Shown here one piece after another: positions 9,601-16,179 of a stretch of 64,000 nucleotides of DNA. The DNA comes from Polaribacter porphyrae. GTDB lineage: Bacteria; Bacteroidota; Bacteroidia; Flavobacteriales; Flavobacteriaceae. Location of the stretch: positions 835,600 to 899,599 of the forward strand of contig NZ_MSCN01000001.1 in the NCBI RefSeq assembly GCF_002954685.1, read 5' to 3'. The notes beneath the pieces are model-generated. The model was not told where the DNA came from. It was given only the letters and a program-made list of their open reading frames with translations, and did no database searches. Position 1 is the stretch's first letter; each line of letters opens with the position of its first letter. Position numbers and translations under genes: made by a program.

Positions 9601-9818
9601 GGTGATACACTTGGGTTAGTTTCTGTACCATCCATAGCTGTTAACCTGAATGCATCTCCTCCACTTGAAGCAACTTTCCATAAATCTCCTTGATAACTGA
9701 AAATTACGGTACTTCCATCTGGAGTTAACGTAGGTTTTAATGTAAAATGAGGATTGTTCTTTTGTGAGAAAACAGAAATTGTTATTAAGAAAATAGCAAA
9801 CTTTACTAAAGATTTCAT
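6699..9818 (-). CDS. Tricorn-like S41 protease with beta-propeller, secreted
   Basis: A 1039-residue exported protein (signal peptide MKSLVKFAIFLITISVFSQ). The N-terminal two thirds is a WD40-like/PD40 propeller with repeated TPDGSTVIFSY, SPDGKYLAFSSN, SPDGKKMAFVS, SPDDKYIVYNA and SADGKYLYFSS strands. A PDZ-like segment follows near residues 770-850 (GIVFENQNPYIVKRIVKESP, IRKGDELIAVNDIKI). The C-terminal S41 tail-protease domain holds the probable nucleophile Ser946 in NEQSLSDAE. This is the domain order of tricorn proteases, which degrade peptides to small products; the Bacteroidota forms are periplasmic or surface peptidases. Length fits the family. Confidence 0.9.
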   Translation of the reverse strand: MKSLVKFAIFLITISVFSQKNNPHFTLKPTLTPDGSTVIFSYQGDLWKVASSGGDAFRLTAMDGTETNPSVSPDGKYLAFSSNQYGNNDIYLMSLNGGEIKQLTFHEANDRVTSWSWDSKTINFDSNRENSISNYTISKDGGTPIRKFPHYFNTVHHVVQHPKTKDFYFNETWESFRFAHRKRYIGDYNPDIKSYNVTTQKFTKHTSYRGKDFGATIDKNGTVYFKSDEYKGEYNLYTFKDGKKKRLTNFSTSIMWPKVSADGNKIVFRKDYQIYVYDIASNSAKKLKININTNSTVDKNQAYNVKGNITFFDVSPDGKKMAFVSRGKLFVSDVKGKFVKEIPTNVLEAISEVKWLKDNKTLLFSRSYKGYYNWFTVDVTNPSKKKQLTKNMMNNRQITFNKDLTKGVYLRGRNEIHTIDLKTYKSELVVEDELWGFYNANPYFSPDDKYIVYNAYRDFEADIFVYNIASKRIINLTNTKVSEFGPIWSADGKYLYFSSERTSPNFPSGGNGNSKIYQMALDKYEKPFKMEKVNQLFAKKDTAKKSKKETVTTTINSNGLMDRLTRISPWFGNQRNISVIKDGTKTHVLYTSNHDEGQSKLWKTTLEPFENNKTVKLGDKRIFGYQYVTSKKKHYVLVRGAIHSLNLGANKLKPIAINYNFNKSLSDEFEQMYFEAWAGMEENFYDENFHGENWQKLRDSYAKYLSFVTNRAELRLIFNDMLGELNTSHFGFNSNGAEEKIYYGTRTLATGIVFENQNPYIVKRIVKESPVDVKGKNIRKGDELIAVNDIKIDKSRNRASYFTNPKFQSEIKLTFSRNKEKYDVFIHTTSYRGINSLVYDEWQDENQNYVDKKSNNQIAYVHMKNMGRGELTKFYEDLMSDEAYKKGLILDLRYNTGGNVHDAVLNFLQQKQYLNWKYREGKLASQSNFSYGNKPIVLLINEQSLSDAEMTAAGFKELGLGTIVGTETYRWIIFTTGSSLVDGSFYRLPSWGCYTLDGKDLEINGVAPDVYVGKNFKDRLENNTPQLDKAIEIIMKKIK

Positions 9819-10011
9819 AAAATGTATTATTTGGTTTAGACTTTAAATTTAAGAAATATTAAAATGTATAAGAACTATCTATATGTTAAAAACAGAAACA
9901 ATATAAAAACTACGAATTCTAATTGATGTTTAGCGAATTCTAATACAGTCAAAATTTTACTTAAAAGCTCTCCTACTTTTACAGTGTAATAACAATTAAA
10001 ATACAGAAATC

Positions 10012-11103
10012 ATGAACACATTATTAAAAAATTCGGTAGTAGCAGCAACATTAATTTTAGCATCAAGTACATTGATGAACTGTGATAAAAAACAAGCTGT
10101 ACAAAAAGAATCAGAAATTGCAATTACTACTAAAAACGATATTGATTTTACAATATTAGACAAAATAGAAACTAGAAAACCACTTGTTTTTATTACTGGT
10201 TATGATAAAGGAAATGAAACTTTTTACAACAATGCAAGATCTGTTTTTCAAGAAAAACAATTTGAAATTGTAGAAGATCAATATTCACTAGAAGAAATTA
10301 TTAATTGGTTAAATACAAATGCTACTGATAAAGCTTATGGTGAAATTCATATTGTAAATAAAAGTGATCCTCATAGAGGAATGAGTTTAGAGACAACTAT
10401 TAAAGGAGAAACAGTTTCAACAGAATCACTACGAAGAAGTATTACCAAAGGTACTTTACCATTTTTAAATGAAAGTGTAAATGCAGATTCTAAAATTATT
10501 TTTCATGCAAATGGTTTAGGAGAAAATACAGCATTAATGAAAACATTTAAAGATGCCTTTTGTTCTGACGAGTTACCAAATGTAATAGCTTCTCCTTATC
10601 ATTCTATTTTTGATGGCGAGTTTACCAAACATTATTTAGCAAAACCATACTATGTATATTATCCAACAGCTCATTCTCCAGGGAAAGTAGATTTATCAAA
10701 AGAAATTGCAAAAAAATATACTGAAGAGAAAGATATTGATTGGTTAGAGGCGTTAAATAATACTGAAGAACGATTTGTTGGAGAAGCTTATACCAAGCAA
10801 TTTACAATTCCTATTCAATTTTCTCTAGATTATCATAATTCTGATGATGAAGTACCAACTTTTGACGGTCAAGATGAGTTAATGGACTTTATTGAGCAAC
10901 AAGAAAGTTTAATTAGCCAAGTGAAGAAACTAAATATCCCCATTGAAAAATACAGATGGACTTACAATCTAAAAAATAGCACATTAGTTATTAAAGGAAA
11001 AACATCTGTGGTATGCGTCTTAAAACCTTTGATTAGACCTTATGGAGAATTACAACACATTCAACCAGATACAAACAACAAGCGTTTGTATGCCATGAAA
11101 TAA
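10012..11103 (+). CDS. Hypothetical lipoprotein, 363 aa
   Basis: The N-terminus is a signal peptide with a probable lipobox ending STLMNC, so the mature protein would start at Cys24 and be membrane anchored. I do not recognise the family. The body looks like a soluble alpha/beta domain (KPLVFITGYDKGNETFYNN, YGEIHIVNKSDPHRG, KIIFHANGLGENTALMKTF), in which a putative effector search segment could bind a small molecule, but no catalytic motif is evident. The middle contains YHSIFDGEFTKHYLAKPYYV and the C-terminus is rich in charged residues. It is followed by its own terminator, so it is probably a single-gene unit. Confidence 0.7.
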   Translation: MNTLLKNSVVAATLILASSTLMNCDKKQAVQKESEIAITTKNDIDFTILDKIETRKPLVFITGYDKGNETFYNNARSVFQEKQFEIVEDQYSLEEIINWLNTNATDKAYGEIHIVNKSDPHRGMSLETTIKGETVSTESLRRSITKGTLPFLNESVNADSKIIFHANGLGENTALMKTFKDAFCSDELPNVIASPYHSIFDGEFTKHYLAKPYYVYYPTAHSPGKVDLSKEIAKKYTEEKDIDWLEALNNTEERFVGEAYTKQFTIPIQFSLDYHNSDDEVPTFDGQDELMDFIEQQESLISQVKKLNIPIEKYRWTYNLKNSTLVIKGKTSVVCVLKPLIRPYGELQHIQPDTNNKRLYAMK

Positions 11104-11143
11104 TATAAAAACAACTATATGAAAGGGGAAATGTAGTTAGATG

Positions 11144-11181
11144 AACGTCATTACACGAAAAATATGTGTAATGGCGTTTTA
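11144..11181 (+). terminator. Terminator after the 363-aa lipoprotein
   Basis: AACGTCATTACAC pairs with GTGTAATGGCGTT (one mismatch-type G-U) and is followed by TTTT. A Met codon at 11164 lies inside this hairpin, which argues against starting the next gene there. Confidence 0.75.
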
Positions 11182-11199
11182 ATTAGTAAGTTTGTTTGT

Positions 11200-13164
11200 A
11201 TGATAACCAGAAGTTTATTTTTCATCTTTACTCTATTTGTAGTATCAATTTATAGTCAGCAAGAAAAAATTAAAAGATTTTCTATTGATGATGGTTTACC
11301 AAGCAATATCATATATAGTATTACTCAAGATAAAATTGGTTATTTATATATAGCAACAGAAAAAGGGATTGTAAAGTTCGATGGAGATGATTTTATTCCT
11401 CTAAATTCAAAAAAAGCAAATTATATCACTTCAATTAATGATAAAATTTATGCTGGTTTAGAAAATAACTTGTTGATTCAAGATTATTATAAGAATACAA
11501 TAACTACCAAAGAAGTCAACCAAGTTGTTGTATATGATGATGTTATTTTTCTTGCAACTAATCAAGGTATTGCTAGTCTTAAAAATAACTTCATTACCCC
11601 AATTACAATAAATTCTCAATTAGATTTTTCTATCATAAATAATATTTTATATCATAATAATTCTTTTTACATAGCATCTATAAATGGGTTATGGAAAACA
11701 GATTCTTTAGAGAATCCTTATAAAATAAAAAAACTCATAGAAGACGAAATTATAAGTTTAGATATTTTTAATAGTAAGTTATCTGCTACAACAATTAATG
11801 ATGGGATCAAAATTTTTAAAGATGATAAACTGGTTCAACATGTTAATACCATAACAAAAGTTACTTCAGCAAAGAAAATTAGAAATGAGTTCTGGATTAC
11901 TTCAAAAGAAAACGGAGTCGAAATTTATACGCTTCCCTCCTTTTCTTTCAAACAAAAAATAAATAAATACAATTCATTGATTCCAAATAATATCAATACT
12001 GTATTTAAAGACAAAGAAAATATTGTTTGGATAGGTACAGAAAAAGGCTTATATCAAATAAAAAACAGATTCGAAAGCTCTAAATCATCATTAAAAATTC
12101 ATTTTGAAAATATTTATATAAATAACACTCCAATTGATGTTAAACAATTTAAAAGTAAGATTCAACAACTATCATCAACAGAAAATAATATTAGCATCGA
12201 TTTTAAAACTGTTGATATTACATATCCTAATCAAATTCAATACAGGTATAAATTAAGTAAAAAATTCTCAAGTTGGTCTTATAAAAATAATGTTCAGCTG
12301 GCTAATTTAGATTATGGTTCTTATCAATTTAGTATTCAATCTAAACTTGGCAAACAAGAAAGCGTAATAAAATCAATACTTTTTAAGGTTGATAAACCAT
12401 TTTATTTGAAATTTTGGTTTCAATTGGGAGTTGTAATTATAATTCTATTAATTGCAATTGCTTACCTAAATAGCTATATCAAAAAAATACAAAAACAAAA
12501 TGATAATAAAATAGAGAAATTGAAAAGAGAGCGTTATTTAATTACTCTAGAACAAAAGGCTTTACAATTGCAAATGAATCCACACTTTATATTTAATGTA
12601 TTGAATGGAATAAAAGCTTTGGGTAATTCTGACAAAAAAGAAGAACTAAATACTACAATTTCTCAATTTTCAAGTTTATTAAGAAGTTTATTGAATAGTT
12701 CTATGAAAGATACCATTAGTCTTAAAGATGAGATTGAGTATCTAACAAACTATTTAGAGCTTGAAAAAAGAATGAATACAAAAGATTTACAATATTATTT
12801 TCATCAAAATCTTAACGGAATTGATGCAGAAGAAATCTTGATTCCTACAATGTTACTACAGCCTTTTATAGAGAATTCAGTAAAACATGCATTTACAAAC
12901 AGAGATAGTGGTAAAATTAATATTTATTTTACTGTTAAGAATTATTTTATCGAATTTACTATTATTGATGATGGCATAGGTTTTAAACAAACTCAAAAAA
13001 ATAAAACAACAACAAGTCATAGTTCTGCAGCTTTAAAAATTACGGCTGAAAGAATTAAAAATAGCACTCCAAAAAGTAAATACACGATTACAGAAATTCT
13101 TTATAATAAAGAAATAAAAGGTACTAAAGTGTATTTTAAAATACCTTTAATAACAGATTTTTAG
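11200..13164 (+). CDS. LytS-type sensor histidine kinase with propeller sensor domain
   Basis: A 654-residue sensor. I place the start at 11200 because it opens a good signal peptide (MITRSLFFIFTLFVVSIYSQ) and the upstream Met at 11164 lies in a terminator. The periplasmic part has two-component-regulator propeller repeats (IDDGLPSNIIYSITQDKIGY, NTVFKDKENIVWIGTEKGLY) and a Y_Y_Y-like domain (IQYRYKLSKKFSSWSYKN). One transmembrane segment (FWFQLGVVIIILLIAIAYL) and a coiled coil follow. The kinase is of the LytS/His_kinase family with His462 in LQMNPHFIFN and an ATP-binding part (LQPFIENSVKHAF, DDGIGF). It would phosphorylate the LytTR regulator encoded 37 bases downstream. The ligand is unknown. 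Confidence 0.9.
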   Translation: MITRSLFFIFTLFVVSIYSQQEKIKRFSIDDGLPSNIIYSITQDKIGYLYIATEKGIVKFDGDDFIPLNSKKANYITSINDKIYAGLENNLLIQDYYKNTITTKEVNQVVVYDDVIFLATNQGIASLKNNFITPITINSQLDFSIINNILYHNNSFYIASINGLWKTDSLENPYKIKKLIEDEIISLDIFNSKLSATTINDGIKIFKDDKLVQHVNTITKVTSAKKIRNEFWITSKENGVEIYTLPSFSFKQKINKYNSLIPNNINTVFKDKENIVWIGTEKGLYQIKNRFESSKSSLKIHFENIYINNTPIDVKQFKSKIQQLSSTENNISIDFKTVDITYPNQIQYRYKLSKKFSSWSYKNNVQLANLDYGSYQFSIQSKLGKQESVIKSILFKVDKPFYLKFWFQLGVVIIILLIAIAYLNSYIKKIQKQNDNKIEKLKRERYLITLEQKALQLQMNPHFIFNVLNGIKALGNSDKKEELNTTISQFSSLLRSLLNSSMKDTISLKDEIEYLTNYLELEKRMNTKDLQYYFHQNLNGIDAEEILIPTMLLQPFIENSVKHAFTNRDSGKINIYFTVKNYFIEFTIIDDGIGFKQTQKNKTTTSHSSAALKITAERIKNSTPKSKYTITEILYNKEIKGTKVYFKIPLITDF

Positions 13165-13201
13165 ATTTTTTTTTGTTACTTTTAAATTAAAATTATAAAA
13201 A

Positions 13202-13948
13202 ATGGAATTTTTAACATCATTTGTGGTAGAAGATAATATTGATGCACTTCAGATGTTATTAAACGATTTAGAAAACTACCATAAAAATATAAAAGTTATT
13301 GGTACAGCAAGTAGTGTAGTAGATGCTGCTAAAGCATTACGCAAAATAGAACCAGATATACTTTTTTTAGATATAATGCTGGGAGATGGAACTGGTTTTG
13401 ATGTTTTAGAGATAATACCTGATATTAAATCAAAGATAATTTTTATTACTGCAAGCGATGAATATGCTATTAAAGCCTTTAAATTTGCTGCGATAGATTA
13501 TATTTTAAAGCCTTATGATAATACAGCATTAGCAATTGCTATATCTAGAGCCAAAGAACAAATACAACCGCAAAAAGAACAAATAAAGGTATTAAATGAT
13601 ATTGTTAAAAACCCAACTCATTTACCTGATCGAATCTCATTACATACTTCAGAAAAGATATTTATTGTAGATCTAGAAGATATTATTCGCTGTAAAGCAG
13701 ATAATAATTATACAACATTCTATTTAAACAATAATACTAAAATATTAGTCTCAAAAACATTAAAATATTATTCAGATTTACTTAAAGGCAATGGTTTTTT
13801 AAGGGTACATCAAAGTCATTTAGTTAATAAGAAGTACATTAAAGAATATATTAAGTCTGATGGAGGATATTTACTATTAAAAGATAATAATACTTTACCT
13901 ATATCAACACGTAAAAAAGCAGAAATAATAGGGGTTCTAAAAGATTAA
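13202..13948 (+). CDS. LytTR-family response regulator
   Basis: A 248-residue response regulator. The receiver domain occupies residues 1-120, with phospho-acceptor Asp57 in ILFLDIMLGDGTGFDVL and the conserved Lys in DYILKPYD. The C-terminal LytTR DNA-binding domain covers about residues 145-245 (RISLHTSEKIFIVDLEDIIR, CKADNNYTTFYLNN, FLRVHQSHLVNKKYIKEYI). Its start is 37 bases after the kinase gene, so the two form an operon and a cognate pair. LytTR proteins bind direct repeats upstream of their targets; which genes it controls is not visible. The XRE gene that follows has its own promoter. Confidence 0.92.
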   Translation: MEFLTSFVVEDNIDALQMLLNDLENYHKNIKVIGTASSVVDAAKALRKIEPDILFLDIMLGDGTGFDVLEIIPDIKSKIIFITASDEYAIKAFKFAAIDYILKPYDNTALAIAISRAKEQIQPQKEQIKVLNDIVKNPTHLPDRISLHTSEKIFIVDLEDIIRCKADNNYTTFYLNNNTKILVSKTLKYYSDLLKGNGFLRVHQSHLVNKKYIKEYIKSDGGYLLLKDNNTLPISTRKKAEIIGVLKD

Positions 13949-13975
13949 TAAAAAATATTTTATTAAAAATCATTA

Positions 13976-14001
13976 TTTGTGGTATTTATTTACTACATTT
14001 G
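13976..14001 (+). promoter_or_regulatory. Promoter/operator of the XRE gene
   Basis: TTTG at 13976-13979 and the -7 element TACATTTG at 13994-14001 flank an imperfect inverted repeat, TGTGGTAT-N4-TTACTACA (13978-13997). About 30 of 36 bases from ATCATT to TTTGA match the ncRNA promoter at 14721-14753. The transcript would start near 14007, leaving a leader of about 10 bases that contains CTCCCCC. Confidence 0.7.
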
Positions 14002-14017
14002 AGGACTCCCCCATATT

Positions 14018-14389
14018 ATGAAAGACGAAGATAAAGAAAGATCAGAAAGAGTAATTAAGGTTTTTAAAGAATCTAAACTGAACCAAAGGCAGTTTGCAGA
14101 ACTCATAGGAGTATCTCAACAATTGGTTAGTGCAGTTATTAATTACACAAAGAAGCCTAATGAAACTATCTTATTAGCTATAATAGACAATATAGAAGGT
14201 ATTGATCCATTATGGATGTTTACTGGAGTTGGTAAGCAAAAAAATAATTACGTACCAATAAAGCGTGAAGAGGAATCTCCAATAGAGCATCATATAAAAA
14301 AGATAGTTAGAGATCAATTTGAAGAATTATCTGATGGAATCCTTCAAAGATTAGCGAATATTGAAGAATCTATAAAAGATTCTAATTGA
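14018..14389 (+). CDS. XRE-family HTH transcriptional regulator, 123 aa
   Basis: A small DNA-binding protein with an XRE/Cro-CI helix-turn-helix at about residues 17-45 (LNQRQFAELIGVSQQLVSAV). It is followed by the WMFTGVGKQK motif common in Bacteroidota phage-type repressors and a C-terminal amphipathic helix (HHIKKIVRDQFEELSDGILQ) likely to dimerise. There is no enzymatic or toxin domain. It is expressed from its own promoter, which contains an inverted repeat; a better copy of that repeat lies in the promoter of the structured RNA 340 bases downstream. The simplest reading is that this protein represses both itself and the RNA. The family call is firm; the target assignment is inference. 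Confidence 0.88.
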   Translation: MKDEDKERSERVIKVFKESKLNQRQFAELIGVSQQLVSAVINYTKKPNETILLAIIDNIEGIDPLWMFTGVGKQKNNYVPIKREEESPIEHHIKKIVRDQFEELSDGILQRLANIEESIKDSN

Positions 14390-14413
14390 TTTATCCATAA
14401 AAAATATAGCTTA

Positions 14414-14430
14414 CCCCTAAATTATCCCCC
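14414..14430 (+). promoter_or_regulatory. C-rich motif in the XRE 3' UTR
   Basis: CCCCTAAATTATCCCCC lies between the XRE stop and its terminator. CCCCTAAAT is identical to the internal-loop motif of hairpin I in the neighbouring ncRNA, and the arrangement C-rich run then terminator repeats at the ncRNA 3' end. Confidence 0.6.
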
Positions 14431-14459
14431 AAAAGCCTACAAAATTGTAGGCTTTTTTT
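14431..14459 (+). terminator. Terminator of the XRE gene
   Basis: AAAAGCCTACAA and TTGTAGGCTTTT form a stem, followed by a T-run. It resembles the ncRNA terminator at 15103-15132 (AAAAGCCTGC...GCAGGCTTTT). Confidence 0.9.
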
Positions 14460-14720
14460 ATTGAGTTATAGAATCCACAAATAAGGTAACAACTATATAT
14501 CAATAATTTATAACTAAATATATTTATATTTCTTTACAATTATCGTCGTTATTGATGTGTAAAACTATTTTAAGTACTATTTAATTACTTAAAAAGTAAG
14601 TTTTTTATAGATAGTTATAATATCTAAATAAAATTTGTAAAAAAATATTAAAATTAAAATACTTAAAATCAGGGGTTTAAGTGTAAAAAATAAAAAAAGT
14701 TAAAAATAAAAGTAAAATAA
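14460..14720. other. AT-rich spacer, no gene seen
   Basis: Stops occur in all frames and I see no strong hairpin or recognised motif. AGGGGTTTAAG at 14671-14681 is the reverse complement of the TAAAACCCCT in the ncRNA tail (8-9 bases), which may be chance. Confidence 0.5.
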
Positions 14721-14753
14721 TCATTGTTTGTAGTAAATTTTTACTACATTTGA
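14721..14753 (+). promoter_or_regulatory. Promoter/operator of the structured ncRNA
   Basis: TTTG (14727-14730) and the -7 element TACATTTG (14745-14752) frame a perfect inverted repeat TGTAGTAA-N4-TTACTACA (14729-14748), typical of a dimeric repressor site. It is a near copy of the XRE promoter. Transcription would start near 14758. Confidence 0.75.
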
Positions 14754-15057
14754 TGTGTAGTTAGGAAGTAATGTAAGCGAAAAAGTTCAAAAGAGTTATT
14801 TACAAAACTCAAAAAAATACTAAACAGAAATAAATTAAAAACTATGTACCCCTAAATATGATGTTCAATCCCTATTAGGACATCATATTAGCATAGTTTT
14901 TAAATTACATAATAATGAATCATTTTATTAAAGACAACTAATATATTTAATTGACTAATATATACCCCTAAAAGTTGTTAATAATAACTCAAGAAAATAT
15001 ACTGTTCCCTAGCAGTATATTTTCGAGAGTTATCTTAAATAATTCATTTTAATCATA

Positions 15058-15097
15058 CCCCTAGTATTCCCCTAAAACCCCTATCCCCCTTATCCCC
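15058..15097 (-). other. Potential G-quadruplex on the minus strand
   Basis: Five runs of 4-5 C (15058-61, 15069-72, 15078-81, 15085-89, 15094-97) are separated by 7, 5, 3 and 4 bases, so the complementary strand satisfies the usual G4 pattern. This is striking in such an AT-rich genome. It is the single-stranded tail of the ncRNA on the plus strand. Confidence 0.65.
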
Positions 15098-15102
15098 TAA
15101 AA

Positions 15103-15132
15103 AAAAGCCTGCTTAATTTGCAGGCTTTTTTT
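15103..15132 (+). terminator. Terminator of the structured ncRNA
   Basis: AAAGCCTGC and GCAGGCTTT form a stem with a TTAATTT loop followed by seven T. Confidence 0.9.
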
Positions 15133-15253
15133 ATGATATAAAAAACGAGTTTAATCGAATAACTTAAAAATAGTTAATTTAATTTTTTTGAAGTTAAGTA
15201 AGGAATTTACCAAATACAATTTCTCTATATTTTAAAGTATAAATAAATAACAT

Positions 15254-15290
15254 AAAAAAACCAGTGAAATAAATTATTCACTGGTTATTT
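15254..15290 (-). terminator. Terminator downstream of tRNA-His
   Basis: AACCAGTGAA (15259-15268) pairs with TTCACTGGTT (15277-15286); on the minus strand it is followed by seven T. Confidence 0.8.
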
Positions 15291-15333
15291 TTGTAATTGG
15301 TTTAGCCTATTTGACCAAACTAAATTTAATTTG

Positions 15334-15408
15334 GGTGGAAGATGGGGCTCGAACCCACGACTTTCGGTACCACAAACCGACGCTCTAACCAACTGAGCTA
15401 CAACCACC
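15334..15408 (-). tRNA. tRNA-His (GTG anticodon)
   Basis: On the minus strand the sequence starts GGTGGTTGTAGCTCAG, with the extra G at -1 that is specific to tRNA-His. The anticodon arm is CGGT-TTGTGGT-ACCG with anticodon GTG, and the T arm is GTGGG-TTCGAGC-CCCAT. The discriminator is C73 and CCA is not fully encoded. The acceptor stem is unusual: GGTGGTTG faces CTTCCACC, giving two adjacent T-T mismatches at 5:68 and 6:67. A terminator follows at 15254-15290. Confidence 0.93.
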
Positions 15409-15462
15409 ATTTAAAATCGTTTGCAAATATAAATTAATTTTAAATTTTATGGAAGTAAAAAA

Positions 15463-16179
15463 TTAAATTAATTTATCTAAACTTTCAACAGACACGTATC
15501 TTTCTGATGTAAAGCCTTCTGCATGTTCTACTCCAATGATTCTTCCAAAATCTCTAGCTCTATAATTAATACTTTCTATAAAGTTTTTACTAGTAATTGG
15601 TGTTTCTGGCTCATCACTTTTTGGATTATAAAATTGCGAGGAATATGCCAAAACCGCATTCATCTTTACATCAATAAAACCAGATACATTAACAAGAAAA
15701 TCTGGATTTATATTTTTCCATTGAATGTAATGATACACTTGTTTTGGTCTCCATTTTTCTTGAAACTTCTCTTCTATTTGAGTTTCAATTTTTAATAATC
15801 CGCTTAAAAAACAAGCATCAGAAACCAAACTACTTCCTTTACCATGATCTATGTGTCTATCATCAATGGCATTACACAACACAATTTCTGGCTGATATTT
15901 ACGAATCATTTTAATAATTTCTAGTTGATGCATTTTATCATTTATATAAAAACCATCAGCAAAACCTAAATTCTCTCTTACTTTAACACCTAGTATTTTT
16001 GCAGCATTTGCAGCTTCTTTATCTCGCAATTCGGCTGTACCTCTTGTCCCTAATTCACCTCTTGTCAAATCAACAATACCAACTTTTTTACCTAAAGAAA
16101 CTTCTTTAGCTATTGTTGCTCCACACCCTAATTCAACATCATCTGGATGTGCACCAAAGGCTAATATATCTAACTTCAT
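15463..16179 (-). CDS. bshB1: Bacillithiol biosynthesis deacetylase BshB1
   Basis: A 238-residue LmbE/PIG-L-family zinc deacetylase that removes the acetyl group from GlcNAc-malate in the second step of bacillithiol synthesis. The metal motif AHPDD (His11, Asp13, Asp14) and the downstream DRHIDHGKG (His109, His112) are present, and FGAHPDDVELGCGAT is typical of BshB1. The start codon overlaps the stop of the upstream trans-sulfuration gene (ATGA, four bases), so the two are translationally coupled. The pairing makes sense because bacillithiol needs cysteine in its last step. Confidence 0.93.
   Translation of the reverse strand: MKLDILAFGAHPDDVELGCGATIAKEVSLGKKVGIVDLTRGELGTRGTAELRDKEAANAAKILGVKVRENLGFADGFYINDKMHQLEIIKMIRKYQPEIVLCNAIDDRHIDHGKGSSLVSDACFLSGLLKIETQIEEKFQEKWRPKQVYHYIQWKNINPDFLVNVSGFIDVKMNAVLAYSSQFYNPKSDEPETPITSKNFIESINYRARDFGRIIGVEHAEGFTSERYVSVESLDKLI

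Larger units (their letters stand above)
14758..15132 (+). ncRNA. Long structured non-coding RNA with repeated CCCCTA motifs (putative, novel)
   Basis: About 375 nt bounded by a promoter and a good terminator, with no ORF longer than about 10 codons. By eye it folds as follows. Hairpin I: 14837-14846 with 14892-14901 (10 bp perfect), then 14856-14864 with 14880-14888 (9 bp perfect). A three-way junction is closed by 14914-14920 with 15042-15048 and 14927-14933 with 15034-15040. It carries hairpin II (14934-14939/14973-14978 and 14941-14947/14957-14963) and hairpin III (14984-14990/15027-15033 and 14993-15004/15013-15024, 12 bp perfect, with an AA/GA internal loop). Nine C-rich motifs all fall in unpaired positions: 14849, 14870, 14965, 15007 and five runs at 15058-15097. 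I recognise no Rfam family. An alternative is an unrecognised known Flavobacteria RNA. Confidence 0.75.

Noticed and set aside
13948..14018. XRE gene as a member of the kinase-LytTR operon
   Set aside because: A separate promoter with a -7 element and operator lies between them.
14842..14945. Short ORFs inside the ncRNA
   Set aside because: All ATG frames stop within about ten codons, often at the TAA or TAG within CCCCTAA/G motifs.
14758..15132. Retron, type III toxin-antitoxin RNA or CRISPR-type RNA
   Set aside because: There is no reverse transcriptase, no ToxN-like protein and no exact tandem repeats; the only neighbour is an XRE protein.
15334..15408. Integration site for a genomic island at tRNA-His
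   Set aside because: The XRE/ncRNA segment lies on the 3' side of the tRNA, but I see no integrase and no direct repeat of the tRNA end.
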